The notes under the pieces are model-generated. The model was given only the letters and a program-made list of their open reading frames with translations, was not told where the DNA came from and made no database searches. Positions 24,654 to 32,078 of a stretch of DNA of 34,347 nt are shown here, in pieces. Positions within the stretch are counted from its first letter, which is position 1. Each line of letters opens with the position of its first letter. The position numbers and the translations under genes were made by a program. The stretch comes from Zetaproteobacteria bacterium CG_4_9_14_3_um_filter_49_83 (GTDB taxonomy: Bacteria > Pseudomonadota > Zetaproteobacteria > Mariprofundales > Mariprofundaceae): the NCBI GenBank assembly GCA_002791545.1, contig PFXG01000052.1, positions 1 through 34,347 of the forward strand, read 5' to 3'.

Positions 24654-25160
24654 ATGATAAAGAAGATTCTAATTGTTGCTGTGACTTTTTATGCAATGAC
24701 CATACCTGCCTATGCAGGCCAGATTGATACGATTTATGCCGATATTGATGCAAAGCTGATGCAATCAAACACTAATATATTCAACTATTATGACACTAGC
24801 GCAGTTTTAATAGATGGAAGTACAGGTGAGGCTTTAACTGTAGATAAGGCAAAAACAAAAATGCAGGAAAATATTCGGAATGGACAGAAAATTGAAATTT
24901 ATCAGTCTCAAATAATTGGTCGTCGTGATATTAAAACTGGTTTTACGGGCCGATTGATGGGTGTGGTCGTTTTTTCTAAAGATTTTATGAAAATGACAGG
25001 GCCAGATCCAAAGAATCCGAAGAAAACTACTGTGCTGGAAATGACTTTAACTACCACTCGCGTATTTGATACTGTGATCGAACCAAAGATTATTTCCGAA
25101 CACTCATCAATTGATTTACTTTCAGTGAAATCGAATGGAAATCTATTAAGCATCAAATAA
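24654..25160 (+). CDS. Exported NTF2/SnoaL-like protein
   Basis: This 168-residue protein has a clear signal peptide (KK then a hydrophobic run, cleavage likely after AYA at about residue 21). It is probably periplasmic. The body (YYDTSAVLIDG, KTKMQENIRNGQ, and the late EPKIISEHSSID) resembles the small NTF2/SnoaL fold, in which a final strand reads like KI-x-EH-S. I infer the fold from pattern alone, and no catalytic set is evident. A good GGGGAG site lies about 8 bases before the ATG. The gene is AT-richer than its neighbours and follows a repeat-rich spacer, which may indicate acquisition. It converges with the cyclase gene. Confidence 0.7.
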   Translation: MIKKILIVAVTFYAMTIPAYAGQIDTIYADIDAKLMQSNTNIFNYYDTSAVLIDGSTGEALTVDKAKTKMQENIRNGQKIEIYQSQIIGRRDIKTGFTGRLMGVVVFSKDFMKMTGPDPKNPKKTTVLEMTLTTTRVFDTVIEPKIISEHSSIDLLSVKSNGNLLSIK

Positions 25161-25202
25161 GGCTTCTTAACTCGTCTGTCGCAACCCGATAAACACGTAA
25201 GC

Positions 25203-25226
25203 CGAAGCTCGTGGGGTCTTGCTTCG
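25203..25226. repeat. CGAAGC/GCTTCG inverted repeat after the NTF2-like gene
   Basis: CGAAGC (25203-25208) pairs with GCTTCG (25221-25226). It directly follows a CGTAAGCCG motif (25196-25204) that recurs after two other genes. There is no T-run, so a terminator role is doubtful. Confidence 0.4.
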
Positions 25227-25272
25227 CGGATTTCAGGGGTGGATTTTAGCCGCAGGTGCACTATCAATGTCC

Positions 25273-25289
25273 CGGCCGACATGCGGCCG
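25273..25289 (-). terminator. GC-rich hairpin after the cyclase gene
   Basis: CGGCCG (25273-25278) and CGGCCG (25284-25289) form a perfect 6-bp stem around ACATG, 17 bases past the cyclase stop read leftward. No U-tract follows, so it may serve as an RNA 3' barrier rather than a strict terminator. Confidence 0.35.
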
Positions 25290-25306
25290 CCTGAATATAG
25301 CTCGGA

Positions 25307-26206
25307 CTATTTATCCTTGAGGTTCCACACCCCGACCCAGTCGGGATTGGCCGGAGCCTGGGAAAGTAAATCGCAACGGTTTGCCATGACCAGCCCCGTG
25401 CCCAGACCGGATTCCTTGTGCATGCGCAGGAACAGTTTCCTGGCCGTGTCCCAGTCTCCCAGACAATAGGCGTCATAGGCTTCAGCGTAAACGGGCGTGG
25501 AAGCAAGCTTCTTGCCGAAACGGGGATCGTTATCTACCAGCAACTCAAACAAGCTGATCGGCTCTTCAAAGTTCTTCAAATAGACCCGGTCGATAAAGCG
25601 CCAGGCAAATCGCGGGTCCTCGTTGATATAGGACTCGGCCTCTCTGAAAAAGTGTTCCGAGATCAGGATGCGGGCATCGTAAAACTTTGACTTGCCCTCA
25701 ATGCGGGCTGCTTCATGCACGCCCATGCCAATCGGATGGTTTCGCTTATCCAGATAGTAATAGACCATTGAAATGTCGCCGGTGGTGATGCCAAAGCCCA
25801 CGTCAATACTGGGCCGTGTCACGCCGGCGCCTTGCCTCTCGTTATAGTCGCGCATCCGGTTGGTCAGGCGGTAGATGTTCTCCATGATGTATTTCGTATT
25901 ATCTTCAGGGAAAATGGCCATCAGACCATCACCATAAATTTCCGTGTGTGTTTTATCGTGATCCAGATAGAGGTATTCATAAGATGTTCGATGCACATCG
26001 AAAATGAATTCCTCGTAGCCATACTCCGCGCCGGTCTCGTTGTGGTACACACCCTTCTCAAAGTTCATGAGAATCTCGGTAGAGTTGCGCAGGTCGCAGA
26101 ACATGATAATCCGCTTCGATTTGAGCGCGGCCGATTTCTTGCCAGCGTTAGCATCTGTCGCCCCTGCCGCTGTTTTTTTAGTTTCAGGCATATTCATACA
26201 GGCCAT
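25307..26206 (-). CDS. Class III nucleotidyl cyclase with atypical specificity residues
   Basis: This 299-residue soluble protein has an adenylate/guanylate cyclase catalytic domain (about residues 30-210). Both metal-binding Asp are present: Asp38 in MFCDLRNST and Asp93 in IYGDGLMAIF. The purine-selecting Lys of adenylyl cyclases is Glu89, as in guanylyl cyclases. The second selecting Asp is His157, the ribose-binding Asn is His164, and the transition-state Arg is kept (Arg168, in AARIE). The last about 80 residues (AYDAYCLGDWDTARKLF) look like a TPR-type helical hairpin often found after such domains. No membrane segment or sensor domain is visible. The product (cAMP, cGMP or none) is uncertain. 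The ribosome site before 26206 is weak (AAGAG). Confidence 0.85.
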   Translation of the reverse strand: MACMNMPETKKTAAGATDANAGKKSAALKSKRIIMFCDLRNSTEILMNFEKGVYHNETGAEYGYEEFIFDVHRTSYEYLYLDHDKTHTEIYGDGLMAIFPEDNTKYIMENIYRLTNRMRDYNERQGAGVTRPSIDVGFGITTGDISMVYYYLDKRNHPIGMGVHEAARIEGKSKFYDARILISEHFFREAESYINEDPRFAWRFIDRVYLKNFEEPISLFELLVDNDPRFGKKLASTPVYAEAYDAYCLGDWDTARKLFLRMHKESGLGTGLVMANRCDLLSQAPANPDWVGVWNLKDK

Positions 26207-26412
26207 ACTCTTATAGTTTTATGCGATATACACCAGCGGCGGCGGGGAGCAGGCGCACAATACGATCCGGTTCATCGGCCAGCTGTGCAGAGGCACCAAC
26301 CCAATACGTGGAAATTCCTCCAGGTTTGACAAAACCTCATCAAACAATTTATCAAGCTATAGTGGCCATAAAGTTGTTATCAATCCATAGTCACGTCTTA
26401 CAGGAGTGCCAC

Positions 26413-26607
26413 ATGCAGATGATTCCGATTTTTTTCGCCGTATTGATACTTGTCGCCGGGTGTGACGATACTAAACAGGCAGGCGACAACACCGCTCGCG
26501 AGCTTACCGGCTCCAATATGCTAAAGCAGGAACAGAAGGCCCAGCAACAGATTGAGGTGATAAAACAACAACAGCAGCAGCGCATCGATGAGATGGATCA
26601 GCAGTAG
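26413..26607 (+). CDS. Small lipoprotein with coiled-coil tail
   Basis: This 64-residue protein begins MQMIPIFFAVLILVAGC. The lipobox LVAGC marks Cys17 for lipid attachment, so it should be anchored in the envelope. After DDT (an Asp at +2 can favour inner-membrane retention in E. coli) the rest is Gln/Lys/Glu-rich and predicted helical, with a QQQQQ run, probably a coiled coil. The ATG at 26413 has CAGGAG seven bases upstream; the frame is open 64 codons further upstream but lacks any support there. No family is recognised. Confidence 0.72.
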   Translation: MQMIPIFFAVLILVAGCDDTKQAGDNTARELTGSNMLKQEQKAQQQIEVIKQQQQQRIDEMDQQ

Positions 26608-26772
26608 GCAGGGACTTGATCGTTGATCTGAACTCGTAAGCCGTAAGTCATATTGCCTTTGCGAGCGATTATTTGCTGAGTACTAATCTCGTGGCGCTTA
26701 TGCTTCACCCTTACAGTTTGTCTAAACCGTAAGCGGATTAAGACTCAAAGAAGCTCCAAACAGACGAAAATA

Positions 26773-26874
26773 TAGATGCGTTTTTTTGCGATTTTCATCA
26801 ACATGAATGATTACAGGCCAGTTCGAAGGGCTCACAGTTCCTCCATTGTTAAATCAACAAGGGAGGATTCTTCA
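26773..26874 (+). promoter_or_regulatory. Leader-like RNA element, copy C, masking the beta-barrel gene's ribosome site
   Basis: This has TAGATGCG then seven T, a hairpin TTCAT/ATGAA (26794-26798 and 26803-26807), and the core AATGATTACAGG. A long hairpin follows: CCTCC (26840-26844) pairs with GGAGG (26862-26866) and TTGTT (26846-26850) with AACAA (26856-26860) around loop AAATC. GGAGG is the Shine-Dalgarno sequence of the ATG at 26875 (8-base spacing), so the hairpin hides it. Confidence 0.6.
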
Positions 26875-27420
26875 ATGAATCAATGGATTAAATCTTTAGC
26901 AACAGCAATGCTGCTGTTATCGGCAAGTACTGGCGCATGGGCTCAGGATAATCTGTATGTTGGCGTGGGCGTAGGCCAGTTCACGCACAGTGCAGAATCA
27001 TTTGGTTTCAAGGATAGTGGTAGCAGCACCGGTTATATCATTCAGCTGGGCAGTAATACCAACGAATATTTCGGCGTGGAAGCACGTCTTAGTGGTACAG
27101 GGAAGGCGAATGTGCCGGGATTTGGCGCATCATTTGATACTTCATTGGCATCGGTGTTTCTCAAGGCCAGAGCCCCTGTTGCCGACCAGTTCCATGTTTT
27201 CGGATTGCTTGGTCATACCAGTGGTGATTCGAAGGCCAGCGGGCTGGTTACCGGCACGGCGAAGAAAGGCAGTATCAGTTATGGTGTGGGCACTTCGATG
27301 AATATGGATAACTTTTCCGGTTCGTTGGAATGGGTGCGTTACTGGGACAATGTCGATGGCGGCAGTAACATCAAAATAACCATCGATGGCATCAGCTTTA
27401 ATCTGGCCTATACGTTCTAG
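26875..27420 (+). CDS. Small outer-membrane beta-barrel protein (OmpA-like porin fold)
   Basis: This 181-residue protein has a signal peptide with cleavage after AWA at about residue 23. The mature part alternates hydrophobic and polar residues in about eight strands (LYVGVGVGQF, GYIIQLGS, YFGVEARL, SVFLKARA, FHVFGLLG, SYGVGTSMN, SGSLEWVRYW, ISFNLAYTF) and ends in Phe, the BAM-complex recognition residue. It is an OmpA/OmpX-size barrel. The start at 26875 is chosen because the signal peptide and GGGAGG site are there, although the frame is open 33 codons further upstream through the leader. Expression may be controlled by the ribosome-site hairpin just upstream. A terminator follows. Confidence 0.88.
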   Translation: MNQWIKSLATAMLLLSASTGAWAQDNLYVGVGVGQFTHSAESFGFKDSGSSTGYIIQLGSNTNEYFGVEARLSGTGKANVPGFGASFDTSLASVFLKARAPVADQFHVFGLLGHTSGDSKASGLVTGTAKKGSISYGVGTSMNMDNFSGSLEWVRYWDNVDGGSNIKITIDGISFNLAYTF

Positions 27421-27441
27421 GCGTTTGGCTGAGAATAGAAG

Positions 27442-27467
27442 AACCTGCTGCGGAAAAGCAGGTTTTT
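27442..27467 (+). terminator. Rho-independent terminator of the beta-barrel gene
   Basis: AACCTGCT (27442-27449) and AGCAGGTT (27457-27464) form an 8-bp stem with a 7-base loop, followed by TTT, 22 bases after the stop codon. Confidence 0.88.
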
Positions 27468-27552
27468 CAGGTTGCGTTGTGGCGCGGAAATAAAGCGCTG
27501 TGTTATTAGTATTGGCAAAGGTAAGATGAAATAGATGTTGAGGGAGAACGAA

Positions 27553-28302
27553 ATGGGCTTGATTATAAGCGTACGAAGGGCGATGTTTCTTTTGGGAATG
27601 ATGGCTCTTCTGTTGTTATCCGGTTGCGCAACCGTGCATGAGATGGGATTAAAAAAAGGTGATAGCCAACTGGAGTTAAAGGGCAAAGGCATGGTCTTGA
27701 TGTCGATGGAAATTTCCAATCAATACAAGCCGGATTATCAGCCTCAAATTATTGCTGCTCAAATTGAGAAACCCGGTGCAAAAAGCAAAGAAGACCGTGA
27801 TAACTTTCAAACGGATTTGGAAGGGACCGTTTCAAGTGCCAGCGGCACACGTTATTTGTTGCGCATGGAGTTGCAGCCCGGCCATTACATTATCCGGGGG
27901 GCGCTGTGCAGCTACCATAGCTTTTTTGTGATGGCGAGCTGTCAAATGCCGGTGCATGGTGATTTCATCGTAGAGGCCGATAAGGTCACGTATTTAGGCC
28001 GTGCTGTCGGGGTTTTACGTGAGAGGCAAGGCGAGGAATTTCGTGCCGGACCTATTGTACCTTTAGTCGATCAAGCCGTGGCAGGTTTTTCAGGTGGAAC
28101 TTTCGACGTGACCATTAGCGATCAGCAACAAGAGGATTTGTCATCATACAAACAACAGTTTCCGGCATTAAGAAATCAGCATATTGCGATTGAAGTGTTG
28201 TCACCTTTTGACAGAGAAAGGGCACAACTTTGGTGGGATAGCAACGGTAGTGAAGACAAGAAAACCATTCAGATGGTGAAAGGTAAAGGCGAAGTTCTTT
28301 AA
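27553..28302 (+). CDS. Envelope lipoprotein of unknown function
   Basis: This 249-residue protein has a lipoprotein signal: a basic start, a hydrophobic run, and lipobox LSGC with Cys25. The following Ala at +2 favours outer-membrane sorting by the E. coli rule. The mature part has a beta-rich middle (RYLLRMELQPGHYIIRGALC) reminiscent of DUF2846-like or carboxypeptidase-regulatory-like folds, but I do not assign a family. Cysteines at about residues 125 and 137 may form a disulfide. The start at 27553 is preceded by AGGGAG at 6 bases; an ATG six codons earlier lacks a site. The gene stands alone between two repeat-bearing spacers. Confidence 0.78.
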   Translation: MGLIISVRRAMFLLGMMALLLLSGCATVHEMGLKKGDSQLELKGKGMVLMSMEISNQYKPDYQPQIIAAQIEKPGAKSKEDRDNFQTDLEGTVSSASGTRYLLRMELQPGHYIIRGALCSYHSFFVMASCQMPVHGDFIVEADKVTYLGRAVGVLRERQGEEFRAGPIVPLVDQAVAGFSGGTFDVTISDQQQEDLSSYKQQFPALRNQHIAIEVLSPFDRERAQLWWDSNGSEDKKTIQMVKGKGEVL

Positions 28303-28304
28303 CG

Positions 28305-28350
28305 CGTAAGCCGCAACCGTAGGGTGGAAGAGCGAAGCGTTATCCACCGC
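28305..28350. repeat. CGTAAGCCG motif plus palindromic repeat GGTGGA...TCCACC
   Basis: CGTAAGCCG (28305-28313) also occurs at 25196-25204 and 26635-26643, each shortly after a gene stop. It is followed by GGTGGA (28323-28328), AGAGCGAAGCGTTA and TCCACC (28343-28348). This resembles the dispersed gtaGGGTGG-n-GCGAAGC-n-CCACC palindromes I know from many proteobacterial spacers. Confidence 0.55.
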
Positions 28351-28542
28351 TAATCGTATGTGACAGATATTTGCCGGATGTCGCTTCGCTTTTTCGGCCT
28401 TTGCGTGGCTATCTGTCGTTCCACTTCGTTCCGGCACAGATTGCCGTGCAAACCAGAGGCTCGCTCGCAATGACTTTACCCTTACCGGTGTATAGATGTT
28501 TTTACAGGTGGTCGCGACGGCAAGGAAGGTTATCCTTGGCGG

Positions 28543-30486
28543 ATGTTTCTGGGTATTGATACGGGCGGCACGTTCACTGATTTCATTTTCTGGCATCAGG
28601 GCAGGCTGCGATTTCATAAAGAGCTTTCGACGCCGGATGATCCTTCGCGCGCCATTCTTTCCGGCATTGCGGCGATGGGTCTGGATGCCTCCGGCTTGCA
28701 TCTGGTACATGGCTCGACGGTGGCGACCAATGCCATTCTGGAGCGCAAAGGCGTGCGCACACTGTTTGTAACCAATCGTGGCATGGAAGATCTGCTGCAC
28801 ATTGGCAGGCAGCAGCGGCGGCATTTGTATCGGCTGGATGCACCGGCCCCCGAACGCTGGCTGCAGGCGGAAGATTGCTTCGGCATTGGTGGACGGGTGA
28901 CGGCCGATCAGCAGATGAGTTTGCCGGGTGAAGAGGATCTGATTCAGCTAATAGAGAAAGCCGCAGGCTATGAGGCGGTGGCCATTTGCACGTTGTTTTC
29001 CTTTTTGCGGCCGGAGCAGGAACTGGCGGCTGGCAGTGCATTGGCGGAGCATGATTTTGTTACCTTATCACATCAATTGCTGGCCGAGGCACGCGAATAT
29101 GAACGTGCTTCCACGACCTTTCTCAATGCTTATGTCGGGCCACTGGTGCAGCGCTATTTGCGGCGTTTGCGCAGTACTCTGGAACCACGCCATTTATTCA
29201 TCATGCACTCGGCCGGGGGTGTGATGTCGCTGGAAGAGGCCGGTGATCAGGCGGCGCGCATGGTGCTTTCCGGCCCGGCAGGTGGACTGGTGGCGGCGCA
29301 CAAGGTCGGCATGGTATTGCAGCAAACACAATTGCTAACCTTTGATATGGGCGGCACCAGTTCGGATGTGGCCTTGCTCGACGGCGAGCTGCAACAAACC
29401 ATTGAGGGCAGCATCAGTGGTATGCCGGTGGCATTGCCGATGCTGGATATTCATACCATCGGTGCCGGAGGTGGTTCGTTGGCGTGGCGTGATGCGGCGG
29501 GGCTGTTGCAGGTGGGGCCGGGTTCTGCCGGGGCTGATCCGGGGCCGGTGTGCTATGGCCGGGGTGGCGAAACACCGACGGTGACTGATGCCAATCTGTT
29601 ACTCGGGCGAATCCCTGCATCCTCCATGCTGGCCGGTACGCTGCCGTTGAATCTCGACGTCTGCCGTCAGCAAATGGCGGTGATGGCGGAGCAATTCGGG
29701 CTGACGGTGGAAGCGCTGGCGCACGGCATTGTGCGGGTGGCCGAGGAAAACATGGCCGGAGCCTTACGCCAGGTGTCGGTTGAGCGTGGTTATGATGCGC
29801 GCCGTTTTGCGCTGTTTTGCTTTGGCGGAGCCGGTGGTTTACATGCCTGCGCGCTGGCTGAAAAGCTGGAGATGCGCCGGGTCATCGTACCGGTTGCCAG
29901 CGGTGCATTTTCGGCTTTGGGTATGCTGGCAGGGCGGCGACAGTCTGATCTGTCGCGCAGTTGTTTGTTCCCATTGAGCGCTGTTGAGGACTCGACGGAA
30001 TTGCGGTCGATATTCGAGGCGCTGGAGCAGCAGGCGCGGCAACGCATGCCCGGTCTGGAGCTGAGTTTTGAGCGCAAGCTGGATATTCGTTATCGCGGGC
30101 AGGGTTTCCATATCACATTGCCTTTGACTACCAGTGAGACAGCGATGCGCGAGGCTTTTGCGGCGGCACATCAGCGGGCATATGGCCACAATCTTGATTT
30201 GCCCGAAGAGATGATCACGGCCCGCCTGACGGCTTATGCCGATACCGAGGTGATATCTTTGCCACCATTAAAGCCGACTGAGATCAGCCAGCCGCACTCT
30301 TGCGGAAGCTCGGAGGTGTTCGGTGTGGGTGAGGTGCCGCATTATCAGCGGCAGACTCTGGCGCCGGGTCATCGCATCGATGGGCCAGCGCTGATTGTCG
30401 AGCCGACCGCCACGGTGTGGATGCCACAGGGGTGGGGCTTGTCCTTATCTGAAGAAGGGCATTTGCTGTTGGAGCGGGACGCATGA
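28543..30486 (+). CDS. hyuA: Hydantoinase A / 5-oxoprolinase N-terminal-type subunit
   Basis: This ATP-using subunit of the HyuA/HyuB family opens cyclic amides such as N-methylhydantoin or 5-oxoproline; the exact substrate is not readable. The 647 residues start with the actin-like phosphate motif GIDTGGTFTD, then HGSTVATNAILERKG, SHQLLAEAREYERASTT-like region, HSAGGVMS, LSGPAGG, TFDMGGTSSD, a GAGGGS loop and the C-terminal GFHITL domain. The HyuA order is complete. The start at 28543 is an ATG next to the motif; the ribosome site is weak. It overlaps hyuB by 4 bases (ATGA). hyuB is frameshifted, so the pair may be inactive. Confidence 0.93.
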   Translation: MFLGIDTGGTFTDFIFWHQGRLRFHKELSTPDDPSRAILSGIAAMGLDASGLHLVHGSTVATNAILERKGVRTLFVTNRGMEDLLHIGRQQRRHLYRLDAPAPERWLQAEDCFGIGGRVTADQQMSLPGEEDLIQLIEKAAGYEAVAICTLFSFLRPEQELAAGSALAEHDFVTLSHQLLAEAREYERASTTFLNAYVGPLVQRYLRRLRSTLEPRHLFIMHSAGGVMSLEEAGDQAARMVLSGPAGGLVAAHKVGMVLQQTQLLTFDMGGTSSDVALLDGELQQTIEGSISGMPVALPMLDIHTIGAGGGSLAWRDAAGLLQVGPGSAGADPGPVCYGRGGETPTVTDANLLLGRIPASSMLAGTLPLNLDVCRQQMAVMAEQFGLTVEALAHGIVRVAEENMAGALRQVSVERGYDARRFALFCFGGAGGLHACALAEKLEMRRVIVPVASGAFSALGMLAGRRQSDLSRSCLFPLSAVEDSTELRSIFEALEQQARQRMPGLELSFERKLDIRYRGQGFHITLPLTTSETAMREAFAAAHQRAYGHNLDLPEEMITARLTAYADTEVISLPPLKPTEISQPHSCGSSEVFGVGEVPHYQRQTLAPGHRIDGPALIVEPTATVWMPQGWGLSLSEEGHLLLERDA

Positions 30487-32020
30487 ACGCTATTGAGATG
30501 AGTTTACTGGCGCGCCGGCTGGATGCCATTTGCGGTGAAATGGGTGCGATTCTGCGGCGCAGTGCGATTTCTCCGAATATCCGTGATCGTGGCGATTATT
30601 CCTGTGCCTTGTTCGATGGACAGGGCGAACTGGTGGCGCAGGCGGCGCATATTCCGGTGCATCTGGGTTCGATGGCGTTTGCTATGGCGCAGGTGGTGCG
30701 CCATGTGGATTGGGCTGAGGTCGACGTGATGCTGTTCAACGATCCGTTCCTTGGCGGCACACATTTGCCGGATATCACAGTGGTGATGCCGGTGGTCGAG
30801 GCAGGGCAATTGCTGGGTTTTGCTGCCAGCCGTGCACATCACGCCGATGTAGGTGGAAAATCTCCCGGTTCGATGGGGCTGCATTGTCAGCTTGAGGATG
30901 AGGGCGTGGTGATCTCGCCCGGCTTTTGGTGGCGCAAGGGCGTGGAACAGCGGCAGCATTTACAGGAATTTTTGCAACGGGCACGAAATCCGCAAGAAAG
31001 AATGGCCGATCTGTCGGCGCAGCGGGCGGCATGTATGGCCGGGCTACGACGTTTGCTGGCACTGCAAAGCGAGTCGCCACTGGCCGAACGTTTTGCGCAG
31101 CTGATGCTGGTGTCCGAGCGCTATGGTCGCAATGCCGTGGCAGCTATTCCCGACGGCGTCTATGCGTATGCCGACTGGCTGGAGGATGACGGGCTGGGAA
31201 ACGGTCCACTGGCGATTTGTCTGCGGCTGGAAATCAGCGGCGATGAAGCCATCATCGATTTTACCGGCTCGTCGGCGCAAACCGACGGGCCGGTGAACTG
31301 TTCGCTGGCTGTGACGGCGGCCTCGGTGTTTTATGTGTTTCGCTGTCTGATGCCTGCGGAGACGCCGCAATCGGCGGCGGTATTTCGTCCGCTGCATTTG
31401 AAGGTCGAAGAGGGTTCAATGTTGCATGCACGGCGCGGTGCGGCCGTCGCCGGTGGTAATGTCGAAACCAGCCAGCGCATTGTCGATGTGCTGCTCGGCG
31501 CACTGGCGCAGGCGCTGCCGCAGCGTATTCCGGCAGCCTCGCAGGGCACCATGAATAATGTGATTTTCGGCAGTAAGAACTGGGTCTATTACGAAACGCT
31601 CGGCGGTGGCATGGCGCATCGGCGGCATGCGACGGGCAGAGTGCCATTCAGTGCCACATGACCAACACCGCCAATACCTCCATCGAAGTGCTGGAAATGC
31701 ATTATCCGCTGCGCATTCGCTGCTATGCGATTCGTCCGGAATCCGGCGGAAACGGTAAATCGCGCGGTGGCGACGGCTTGATTCGCGAATGGGAGGTGCT
31801 TGAAGATTGTTCGCTCTCACTGCTCAGTGAACGCCGACTTTCCGGCCCTGTCGGTATGCTGGGCGGAGAAGCCGGAAAGGCGGGTAAAAACCTACTCTGG
31901 CGCGATGGCACATGGCGTGCCCTGCCATCGAAATGTGATATTCAACTCAAGTCCGGAGATCGGCTGCGCGTGGAAACACCCGGCGGCGGCGGATATGGTG
32001 AGCTTGAGCGCGTTGTTTGA
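30483..32020 (+). pseudogene. hyuB: Hydantoinase B / 5-oxoprolinase C-terminal-type subunit, frameshifted
   Basis: The first frame (30483-31661, 392 residues) carries the HyuB N-terminus and body: RRSAISPNIRDRGDYSCALFD, HIPVHLGSM, FNDPFLGGTHLPDI, FTGSSAQTDGPVNC, and GNVETSQRIVDVLLGALAQA. It runs to LGGGMAHRRHATG and then a wrong-frame end. The second frame (ATG at 31658, to 32020) continues the family sequence: CHMTNTANTSIEVLE, SGGNGKSRGGDGLIRE, LLSERR and the TPGGGGYG end. Restoring one G near 31612-31614 (GGC ATG GC to GGC ATG GGC) gives GGGMGASAACDGQSAIQC and joins the two parts perfectly. This is therefore one HyuB gene of about 510 residues broken by a one-base deletion, real or a homopolymer sequencing error. 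It is coupled to hyuA. Confidence 0.88.
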
Positions 32021-32078
32021 GCATTGTGCCGGTGAATCGCCAGGCATAGCCTGTATCCGTGTGTTAAATGGAGGAAGT

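Noticed and set aside
24262-24768. Two leftward frames (24262-24477 and 24481-24768) in the repeat-rich spacer
   Set aside because: They run antisense across leader elements and into the NTF2-like gene and show no coding signs.
26326-26363. TTGACA and TATAGT as a promoter for the small lipoprotein
   Set aside because: The spacing is 26 bases, too long for a sigma-70 promoter.
26221-26412. N-terminal extension of the small lipoprotein
   Set aside because: The lipoprotein signal and ribosome site are at 26413; the upstream part has no protein-like features.
26776-26874. N-terminal extension of the beta-barrel protein through the leader
   Set aside because: The signal peptide starts at 26875 with a proper ribosome site; the upstream stretch is leader element C.
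31658-32020. Separate gene for the second half of hyuB
   Set aside because: The sequence is the C-terminal third of HyuB; the ATG is an internal Met of the family motif and there is no ribosome site of its own.
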